A stretch of DNA of 64,000 bases, taken from JAJKIP01 sp037200685 (GTDB lineage Bacteria > Bacteroidota > Bacteroidia > Chitinophagales > Chitinophagaceae). The stretch covers positions 21,483 through 85,482 of the forward strand of contig JBBCIG010000006.1 of NCBI GenBank assembly GCA_037200685.1, written 5' to 3'. Shown here one piece after another: positions 49,611-56,109 of this stretch (positions are counted from its first letter, which is position 1; each line of letters starts with the position of its first letter). The notes under the pieces are model-generated. The model did not search any database. It was given only the letters and a program-made list of their open reading frames with translations, and was not told the origin of the DNA. Made by a program: the position numbers and the translations under genes.

Positions 49611-49744
49611 GTCACCAGCTGTAGTGCTACTATCAGCTTCGTTGCGTCGCACTCTTCATCTTCCTGTTCTTTATTCAGCAATTGTCGAAAACCCGATGTT
49701 TGTCCGGGCAGTCCCGATAAATATCGGGACTCATCTTCCTGTTA

Positions 49745-49841
49745 TTTTGGAACACTACGCCACGAAGGCACAAAGACACCAGGAATTTAAGATAATTGAA
49801 TCCTTTGCGTCTTCGTGCCTTAGCGCCTTCGTGTTCCAAAA
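49745..49841. repeat. 97-bp element with perfect 11-bp terminal inverted repeats (CACGAAGGCACAAAG type)
   Basis: TTTTGGAACAC at 49745 and GTGTTCCAAAA at 49831-49841 are perfect complements. The inner parts (CACGAAGGCACAAAG; CTTCGTGCCTTAG) also pair. A related element lies at 63843-63922. It is non-coding. Confidence 0.6.
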
Positions 49842-49934
49842 CAATAAAGACAATAATTTCCCATTCATCTTAAATAATTTATCATAGGCTATCACACGCC
49901 CAACAGAATAAAAAATAATCTGTGGCAAAGCCCA

Positions 49935-49964
49935 AAAAATAAAGCCCCTGCAAAAGCAAGGGCT
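49935..49964 (-). terminator. Rho-independent terminator for the helical repeat protein gene
   Basis: On the minus strand AGCCCTTGC pairs with GCAGGGGCT around TTTT, then TTATTTTTT. It starts 27 bp past the stop codon of the gene at 49991. Confidence 0.8.
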
Positions 49965-49990
49965 CGTTGTTTCATGGCTTTGGTTAATTG

Positions 49991-50971
49991 TTAATCCGTA
50001 TCTATATCAAAATCGTCATCGCTTTTTTTAATGTTAAGTGATTTATGCTTATCAAGAAAACCGCGGTATTTTTTATAAGTCTGTTCAGAAGCTTTCTTAC
50101 CATTGATAAACAGTTCCCCGTCTTCGTGTTTAATCGTGTATTCTTCTTTCTTATTGATCAAACCATCTTTATCAAGACCGTCCACAAATTCTTTATATTC
50201 TTTTAATTCTGCTTTAGCCTTTTCTACTTCCACTTTTGCCTTTTCCATTTCTTTCTCAATCTTCGGTTTCATGTCTTTCAGTTCTTCTTTCACTTTGTCC
50301 ATTTCCAGTTTCAGTTTTTCTGAATCAAAACTTTTCATGGATTCCTGTACTTCTTTCTGAATTTTCGCCATGTCCACATTCTTCATCGCCTGTTCCACTT
50401 CCAGTTTCATTTTTTCAGCGTCAAACCCCTTCATTGACTCCTGTATTTCTTTTTGGATTTTGGCCATGTCAACACTTTTCATTGCCTGGTCCATTTCCAG
50501 TTTCATTTTCTCCGCATCAAATCCTTTCATGGATTCTTCTATCTCTTTTTGGATTTTTGTCATATCAACACTTTTCATGGCCTGGTCGATCTCCATTTTT
50601 ATTTTTGCGGCATCAAACCCTTTCATAGACTCTTCTATCTCTTTCTGGATTTTTGCCATGTCCACGCTTTTCATCGCCTGGTCAATCTCCATCTTTATTT
50701 TAGCGGCATCAAAATTTTTCATGGCTTCTGCCACTTCCTTCATGGCTTTGTCCATTTCAATTTTCAAATCAACATTTTCCAGTTCCTCGATAGCCTCGTC
50801 CAGGTCACGGACTTTTTTGTCTTTATTCTTTTTAGGAACGGTATCAGTGAATTGTTGCTGGTGTTTGTTATCTGATTTTTGTTTGTTATCCCATGATACA
50901 AGGGCTAAGGCTATTACCGCCATACCAAGTACGATAAATACCGGTGCTTTGCGGAGCGATGTTGGTTTCAT
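49991..50971 (-). CDS. Membrane-anchored protein with tandem 16/32-residue helical repeats
   Basis: 326 residues, intact. One N-terminal membrane helix (about 9-26: APVFIVLGMAVIALALVSW) leaves the rest outside the cytoplasm. Residues 94-221 are four near-identical 32-residue units; each is itself two 16-residue half units (MEIDQAMKSVDMAKIQ and KEIEESMKGFDAAKIK share a pattern). Partial units flank both sides. The units are amphipathic and Glu/Lys/Met-rich, suggesting long helices or coiled coil. A non-repeat C-terminus (EYTIKHEDGELFINGKKASE) ends with an acidic tail. I recognise no family. A strong terminator follows. Confidence 0.8.
   Translation of the reverse strand: MKPTSLRKAPVFIVLGMAVIALALVSWDNKQKSDNKHQQQFTDTVPKKNKDKKVRDLDEAIEELENVDLKIEMDKAMKEVAEAMKNFDAAKIKMEIDQAMKSVDMAKIQKEIEESMKGFDAAKIKMEIDQAMKSVDMTKIQKEIEESMKGFDAEKMKLEMDQAMKSVDMAKIQKEIQESMKGFDAEKMKLEVEQAMKNVDMAKIQKEVQESMKSFDSEKLKLEMDKVKEELKDMKPKIEKEMEKAKVEVEKAKAELKEYKEFVDGLDKDGLINKKEEYTIKHEDGELFINGKKASEQTYKKYRGFLDKHKSLNIKKSDDDFDIDTD
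50309..50692 (-). repeat. 96-bp in-frame tandem repeat, four units
   Basis: Four consecutive 96-bp units encode residues 94-221 of the helical protein. The protein units differ at only one to seven positions between neighbours. Copy number could vary between strains by slippage or recombination. Confidence 0.8.
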
Positions 50972-51094
50972 ACTGTTGTTTTAAGGTTATGATAGTTTCA
51001 CGAATTCTTTCGTATCAAATATACGATTGATTTCGTATTGCGGAAATTTTCTTTAGGGATAAAGAAAATTTTAACAAACGGGCGAACGCTAAAA

Positions 51095-51133
51095 AGCTAC
51101 GAGCTGCGGGTTTACTTCCCGCAGCTCGTAGCT
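51095..51133 (-). terminator. Perfect 16-bp hairpin at the end of the ABC exporter operon
   Basis: AGCTACGAGCTGCGGG pairs perfectly with CCCGCAGCTCGTAGCT around a seven-base loop. On the minus strand a short T-run follows it, 27 bp beyond the permease stop. It may be a terminator or one more REP-like palindrome. Confidence 0.65.
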
Positions 51134-51159
51134 CATTACTCATAACTATTTAATCCTAA

Positions 51160-52446
51160 CTAATTCTTCCTGAAGGCCCATTTCAGCATTTCTTTCCAGG
51201 TTGGTTTCTTGCCATACATTAATATACCTGTGCGGTAAATTTTCCCGGCAAACCAGGTAGTGAATATAAACCCGACGATCAGGGAAACCATCGATGCGAT
51301 TAATTGCCAGACCGGAACGGTTTCCGGCACACCAAACGGAATCCTCGCCATCATGATGATGGGAGAACTGAAAGGAATAATACTTCCCCAAACAGCCAAT
51401 GGCCCGCTGGGATCTTTCATCGCGGCGGACATCATGGCGATGCTGATGATAACGAGCATCGTAATCGGGAAACTAAGCGATTGTGCTTCCCGCATGTCTT
51501 CATTCACAGCGCTGCCGATGGCGGCATACAACGAAGAATAAAAGAAAAATCCACCGAGCAAATAAAATATAAAGCAGAACAGGATCAATGAAATATTCAT
51601 GCTCGTGAAAACCTTTTGAATACCGCCAACCATGCCACCCATCATGCCGGTATCGCTGCCTGAAGCGGAAGTAACATTGTAAATAATAAAAATGAAAGCG
51701 ATCCAGATCAGGAATTGCGTCAAGGCTACCATGCCGATGCCAATGATCTTTCCCAGCATCAATTGAAATGGTTTTACGGATGAAACGATTACTTCCGCGA
51801 TACGGTTTGTTTTTTCTTCCATCACACCCATCATCACTTGCGAACCATACAGTAGTAATATAAAATAAATAAGAAAGCCGGAAATGTACCCAATACCGGT
51901 GGCAACCCCTGAATCCGCTGTTTTATCATTTACATTGGTGGCACTAATGCCAATCGTATTCCTTTCCAGGATCGTTTTCTTTGTATCATCAATACCGAGT
52001 TTTTCATTCTTGATCCTGTTCCATATATTATTGAGTTTGCTTTGAACAGGCCTGTACCCTTCGCCACCGATCGTTCTCGATGTAAACAAAGTAAGCTTCG
52101 AGGCTTCGCTGGCTTCCCAGTTCAGCCTTGCGGGAATAATAACATAGCCATCGTAACCCATGCTTTTAAAATTAGCGGCCAGGCTATCAGGGTTAACATT
52201 ATTCACCAATGTAAGAATAGATGAACTGTCTTTCATGTTTTCTCTTTCAATACTCCCTTTGTCAAAATACCCGGAAGAATCAATAACAGCCACCTTCAGG
52301 TTCGTACCGCTTTTTGAAGCGATATAGCCCGTACCGAAAATAAGCCCGAGGTATAATACCGGGAAAAGAATAGTACTGATAATAAAAGTTCTCTTTCTTA
52401 CCCTTGTCAGGTATTCTCTTTTTATGATCAGAAGAATTTTGTTCAT
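51160..52446 (-). CDS. ABC-2 type exporter permease (NatB-like)
   Basis: 428 residues. The start NKILLIIKREYLTRVRKRTF gives helix 1, followed by a ~150-residue extracytoplasmic region (VAVIDSSGYFDKGSIERENM, ILTLVNNVNPDSLAANF), then five to six helices in the C-terminal half with the FQLMLGKIIGIGMVALTQFL motif typical of ABC2_membrane_3 proteins. The family exports sodium, drugs or unknown substrates. The gene follows its ATPase by 20 bp on the same strand, and the two form a two-gene operon ended by the hairpin at 51095. Confidence 0.85.
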   Translation of the reverse strand: MNKILLIIKREYLTRVRKRTFIISTILFPVLYLGLIFGTGYIASKSGTNLKVAVIDSSGYFDKGSIERENMKDSSSILTLVNNVNPDSLAANFKSMGYDGYVIIPARLNWEASEASKLTLFTSRTIGGEGYRPVQSKLNNIWNRIKNEKLGIDDTKKTILERNTIGISATNVNDKTADSGVATGIGYISGFLIYFILLLYGSQVMMGVMEEKTNRIAEVIVSSVKPFQLMLGKIIGIGMVALTQFLIWIAFIFIIYNVTSASGSDTGMMGGMVGGIQKVFTSMNISLILFCFIFYLLGGFFFYSSLYAAIGSAVNEDMREAQSLSFPITMLVIISIAMMSAAMKDPSGPLAVWGSIIPFSSPIIMMARIPFGVPETVPVWQLIASMVSLIVGFIFTTWFAGKIYRTGILMYGKKPTWKEMLKWAFRKN

Positions 52447-52466
52447 TATAATGAGATTGTAGATGA

Positions 52467-53405
52467 TTAATTTTTAACTTCCTGGAACTGGCGGGCGGTA
52501 GGTGTGCCTTCCACCAATTTTATGAATATTTCATTCAATGATGGCAGTATTTCATTAAACGACTGGATGTGCAATCCTTTATTAATGAAATAACTGATTA
52601 CATCATTATTGCTGTAGCCGGGATCAAGTTTGATGATTATTTCGTAATCACTTTTCCTCACCACTTCAAAAAGGTGAATGGCCAGGTGCTCCGGCATAAT
52701 CTTATCTGCAAAATTGATTTTATATAAATTCTCTTTATAATCCTGTTTGATATTTCCTACCGTTCCGTCGAGTATTTTCTGTCCTTTATTCACCAGCACA
52801 ATGTGATCGCAGATTTCTTCTACCTGCTCCATACGGTGCGTGCTGAAAATTACAGTGGCGCCGTTTTTTGCCAGGTTATATATTTCTTCTTTAATCAGGT
52901 TGCTGTTCACAGGGTCCAAACCACTAAAAGGTTCATCCAGGATGATAAGTTTTGGATTGTGCAGCACCGTTGTTACAAACTGCAGTTTTTGCTGCATACC
53001 TTTTGAAAGGTCTTCCACCTTTTTACCCCACCAGCTATGCATATCAAACTTGATGAACCATTCTTTGATCTTTTTTGTCGCTTCGGCTTTACTCAAACCT
53101 TTTAATTGAGCGAGGTAAAGCGTTTGTTCGCCGATCTTCATTTTTTTATACAGGCCACGTTCTTCCGGCATATATCCGATCTTGGCGATGTCATTCAGCG
53201 GGTCAAATTTTTTACCATCAAAAATGATTTCCCCTTCGTCCGGGTAAAAAATCCCGGTGATCATCCGGATCAGGGTGGTCTTGCCGGCGCCGTTCGGGCC
53301 GAGTAAACCAAAAATTTGTCCTTTTTCTATGGTGAGGCTGATGTCGTCTACTGCTTTTTGCGTAGCGAAATATTTTCTCAGGTGTTGAAGTTCCAATATG
53401 GGCAT
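52467..53405 (-). CDS. ABC transporter ATP-binding protein (NatA-like)
   Basis: About 312 residues from ATG 53405; a TTG at 53426 is in frame but unconserved. Walker A GLLGPNGAGKTTLIRM, Q-loop region IGYMPEERGLYKKMKIG, signature LSKGMQQKLQF, Walker B LIILDEPFSGLDP and the H-loop IFSTHRMEQVE are all present. The C-terminal ~90 residues are a DUF4162-type extension common in NatA/CcmA exporters. It drives the permease encoded 20 bp downstream. Confidence 0.92.
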   Translation of the reverse strand: MPILELQHLRKYFATQKAVDDISLTIEKGQIFGLLGPNGAGKTTLIRMITGIFYPDEGEIIFDGKKFDPLNDIAKIGYMPEERGLYKKMKIGEQTLYLAQLKGLSKAEATKKIKEWFIKFDMHSWWGKKVEDLSKGMQQKLQFVTTVLHNPKLIILDEPFSGLDPVNSNLIKEEIYNLAKNGATVIFSTHRMEQVEEICDHIVLVNKGQKILDGTVGNIKQDYKENLYKINFADKIMPEHLAIHLFEVVRKSDYEIIIKLDPGYSNNDVISYFINKGLHIQSFNEILPSLNEIFIKLVEGTPTARQFQEVKN

Positions 53406-53597
53406 GATGTGATAATTGTCCCGCAAAAATAGCCCTTACGGCAGACAAGAAGTAAGATTTCGATAAAAGGGAGTTTGCGATGCGCAAACTGCATAAAAAG
53501 AGGGGTCAAGGTAAGATAGCTGCGCTAAAAACGGAGTTTGCCAGCCATAGCTATGCTGTAAATTGCATATAACATTTTTTTTAAGGTAAATTATCCC
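53406..53597. promoter_or_regulatory. Divergent promoter region with two palindromes
   Basis: About 190 bp between the ABC operon and the BtuF-like gene. AGTTTGCGATGCGCAAACT (53472-53490) has perfect 8-bp arms, and CATAGCTATG (53546-53555) is a 10-bp palindrome. Either could be an operator; no regulator is identified. AGTTTGC is repeated near 53535. Confidence 0.35.
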
Positions 53598-54389
53598 ATG
53601 CCTGTTTTTATTGATCATACCGGTAGAAAAATTGAAGTTGACAGGAACCCACAGCGGATTATATCCCTTGTCCCTTCGCAAACAGAATTATTATATGACC
53701 TCGGGCTGGACAAAGAAGTAGTCGGCATCACTAAATTTTGTGTTCACCCAAAAGAATGGTTCCAGGCAAAAACAAGAATTGGCGGAACGAAAACAGCAAA
53801 GATGGATCTGGTTCATCAGTTGCAACCTGATCTTATCATCGCTAATAAAGAAGAAAATGTAAAAGAACAAATAGAAGAGTTAGCGAAACAGTATCCTGTA
53901 TGGATAAGTGATGTGAATGACCTGCCCGGAGCTTATAAAATGATGAAGCAAGTTGGTAAAATGACCGGCAAAGAAATAATTGCTGATGATTTAATTGCAA
54001 GGATTAAAAAGAATTTTACTCAGCTCAAAATTCTGAACGCTAAACTGAGAACTTGCTACCTTATCTGGAAAGACCCTTACATGACTGTCGGCGGCGATAC
54101 GTTTATTCATTCGATGATAGAGATAGCCGGTTTTGAAAACACATTTGCACAGAAAAAAAGATATCCTGAAATAACAATTGATGATGTAATGAATGCTGGT
54201 TGTGAAGTGCTGTTGCTTCCTTCCGAGCCTTTCCCTTTTAAACAAAAGCATGTTGATGAATTGAAATCTTTGTTACCAACTATAAAAATTATTTTGGTAG
54301 ATGGTGAGATGTTCAGCTGGTATGGAAGCAGGATGTTGTATGCGGCGGCGTATTTTAAAAAATTGAAAACAATGATTAGTGAGAAATGA
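53598..54389 (+). CDS. BtuF-like helical-backbone metal/cobalamin-binding protein lacking a signal peptide
   Basis: 263 residues. It opens MPVFIDHTGRKIEVDRNPQR and IISLVPSQTELLYDLGLDKE, the start of periplasmic siderophore/vitamin B12 binding domains (PBP type II, helical backbone). IGGTKTAKMDLVHQLQPDLI and VGGDTFIHSMIEIAGFENTF follow. No signal peptide or lipobox precedes the domain, so as encoded it should stay in the cytoplasm. No partner permease or ATPase of the BtuCD type is adjacent. It may be a salvage or sensing protein, or its export signal may be unusual. The gene is divergent from the ABC operon. Confidence 0.75.
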   Translation: MPVFIDHTGRKIEVDRNPQRIISLVPSQTELLYDLGLDKEVVGITKFCVHPKEWFQAKTRIGGTKTAKMDLVHQLQPDLIIANKEENVKEQIEELAKQYPVWISDVNDLPGAYKMMKQVGKMTGKEIIADDLIARIKKNFTQLKILNAKLRTCYLIWKDPYMTVGGDTFIHSMIEIAGFENTFAQKKRYPEITIDDVMNAGCEVLLLPSEPFPFKQKHVDELKSLLPTIKIILVDGEMFSWYGSRMLYAAAYFKKLKTMISEK

Positions 54390-54737
54390 GGACTGTTTGC
54401 AAATGCTGAATAGCGAACAGGAAGCACCACCGATATTCATCGGGGTGCTGCATAAATGCTGAGTAGAATTCATGCAGCACAAGAGTGCGACCCTTCGGCT
54501 TCGCTCAGGGTAAACTGCGACGCTATTGTTGATACTTCGACAGTGCTCAGTAGAGAACAGAAAGATGAACGGAGCGTCGCAACGAAGTTGATAGTAGCAA
54601 TTCAGCCGGGCTAATAATGCACGGCATCCTGCGGAAAAATAAACAGTTGTAAATATATAAATAAGCTATATTAGCGAACTTTTTAACGATTGCCTGCCTC
54701 TTTTTAATTTTGTGATTAATTAAAAGAGTTTTTTAAA
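54390..54737. repeat. Composite copy of the ~80-bp repeat with nested insertions (54402-54612)
   Basis: About 350 bp before the aldolase gene. It contains two partial, inverted copies of the repeat, the GTGCTGCAT/ATGCAGCAC hairpin, the CACCGATATTCATCGGGGTG segment shared with 46740, and a 24-bp insert (54492-54515) flanked by TGCGAC direct repeats. A -7-like TAATTTTG lies at 54705-54712. Confidence 0.65.
54705..54712 (+). promoter_or_regulatory. Candidate Bacteroidota -7 promoter element for the aldolase gene
   Basis: TAATTTTG fits TAnnTTTG and lies 26 bp before the ATG. The nearest TTG upstream (54690) is too close for an ideal -33 box. Confidence 0.35.
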
Positions 54738-55805
54738 ATGAGTAAATACAAACCCGGGGTGCTTTTCGGTGATGAACTGCTGGCACTCTACAACGACGCA
54801 AAGGAAAATCAATTCGCATTACCCGCTGTAAATACGATTGGTACCAACAGCATTAACGCTACACTGGAAACTGCTGCGAAAGTCAATTCACCTGTTATCA
54901 TTCAATTCTCCAATGGCGGCGCCCAATTCATTGCCGGTAAAGGAATGCCGAATGATAAACTGCAGGCGAATATTTCCGGTGGTATATCCGGCGCATTGCA
55001 TATTCATAATGTGGCGAAATATTATGGTGTGCCCGTTGTGCTGCATACGGACCATGCATCTAAAAAATGGTTACCGTGGATCAGCGGTTTACTGGATGCC
55101 GGTGAACAATTCTTTAAAGAAAAGAAACAACCGCTTTTCAGTTCACATATGCTCGACCTGAGCGAAGAACCGATTGAAGAAAACATTCATACTTCTGTTG
55201 AATTCTTTAAACGGATGAAACCGCTCGGCATGAGTATTGAAATTGAACTCGGTGTTACAGGTGGTGAAGAAGACGGCGTTGATAACAGCGATGTAGAAAA
55301 TTCAAAACTGTATACGCAACCGGAAGATGTGGCGTATTCTTATAAAGAGTTGAGTAAAGTAGGAGAGATGTTTACTATTGCCGCGGCATTCGGTAACGTA
55401 CATGGTGTGTACAAACCGGGCAATGTGGAACTTCGCCCTGTTATATTAAATAACAGCCAGGTGCATATTGAAAAAGAATTCAAGACGGCGAAGAAACCTG
55501 TTTACTTTGTTTTTCATGGTGGCAGCGGATCGCCGCAGCACCAAATACGTGAAGCGATCGGTTACGGCGCTATTAAAATGAACCTTGATACGGATTTGCA
55601 ATGGGCTTTCTGGGAAGGCATTTTAAATAATTATAAAAAGAGTGAAGCTTTCCTGCAAGGCCAGCTTGGTAACCCTGAAGGTGACGACAAGCCGAATAAA
55701 AAATATTACGATCCCCGTGTGTGGCTGCGCAAAGGCGAAGAAACTTTTATCAAAAGACTGGAAGTGGCGTTTGAAGATTTGAATTGTATCAACCGGAACG
55801 CTTAA
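54738..55805 (+). CDS. fbaA: Class II fructose-bisphosphate aldolase
   Basis: 355 residues, the length of class IIA (E. coli FbaA-like) enzymes. Zinc and substrate residues are visible: VVLHTDHASKKWLPW (Asp and His), SIEIELGVTGGEEDGVDNSD (Glu), AAFGNVHGVYKPGNVELRP (His) and FHGGSGSPQHQIREAI (His and phosphate loop), then YGAIKMNLDTDLQWA. It cleaves fructose 1,6-bisphosphate in glycolysis and runs in reverse in gluconeogenesis. It is transcribed alone, with its own terminator. Confidence 0.96.
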   Translation: MSKYKPGVLFGDELLALYNDAKENQFALPAVNTIGTNSINATLETAAKVNSPVIIQFSNGGAQFIAGKGMPNDKLQANISGGISGALHIHNVAKYYGVPVVLHTDHASKKWLPWISGLLDAGEQFFKEKKQPLFSSHMLDLSEEPIEENIHTSVEFFKRMKPLGMSIEIELGVTGGEEDGVDNSDVENSKLYTQPEDVAYSYKELSKVGEMFTIAAAFGNVHGVYKPGNVELRPVILNNSQVHIEKEFKTAKKPVYFVFHGGSGSPQHQIREAIGYGAIKMNLDTDLQWAFWEGILNNYKKSEAFLQGQLGNPEGDDKPNKKYYDPRVWLRKGEETFIKRLEVAFEDLNCINRNA

Positions 55806-56109
55806 CACGAATTACACTAATTAATACGAATTACACGAATTGTAACGAATTAATGCGAATGAGCGGCTTCTGATGAGGCCGCTTTTTTTTGGCACTAATT
55901 ACATGAATTAAGACGAATGGTGTCATCTTGATAATGAGGTTTTTCTTTAAACACGTATTATACTAATCAAAACGAATTTATGCGAATACAGTATTCTTTC
56001 TTTGGGATTTCCTTTGCCGGAGGATATAAAAGTATGAAATGCCACCACGAAAATTATTAGTTTAATTCGTCACAATTCGTGTAATTCGTGTATCCAAAAC
56101 ACACACATT
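55806..56109. repeat. Intergenic region with 28-bp inverted repeats of an ACGAATTACAC motif
   Basis: About 304 bp between aldolase and peptidase genes. ACGAATTACACGAATTGTAA plus CGAATTAA at 55826-55853 is matched, inverted, at 56062-56089 with one mismatch in 28. Looser ACGAATT units fill 55807-55860, 55897-55918 and 55950-55985. The aldolase terminator lies inside. Confidence 0.7.
55862..55890 (+). terminator. Rho-independent terminator after the aldolase gene
   Basis: AGCGGCTT pairs with GAGGCCGCT-type sequence around a short loop, followed by eight T. It lies about 57 bp past the stop codon. Confidence 0.8.

Larger units (their letters stand above)
49559..49990. repeat. Convergent intergenic region: two terminators, an ~80-bp repeat copy and a long inverted repeat
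   Basis: About 430 bp. In order: terminator of the preceding gene (49582-49610), ~80-bp family copy (49613-49690), the hairpin AGTCCCGATAAATATCGGGACT near 49709-49730 (given here with its palindromic centre), the 97-bp inverted repeat with 11-bp ends (49745-49841), and the terminator of the following minus-strand gene (49935-49964). No gene seen. Confidence 0.65.

Noticed and set aside
50309..50692. Regular repeats that could suggest a CRISPR array
   Set aside because: Units are contiguous, 96 bp, in frame and without spacers.
50370..50984. A 204-codon plus-strand ORF, Ser/Phe-rich with repeats
   Set aside because: It is the exact antisense of the helical repeat protein; its repeats merely mirror the 96-bp units.
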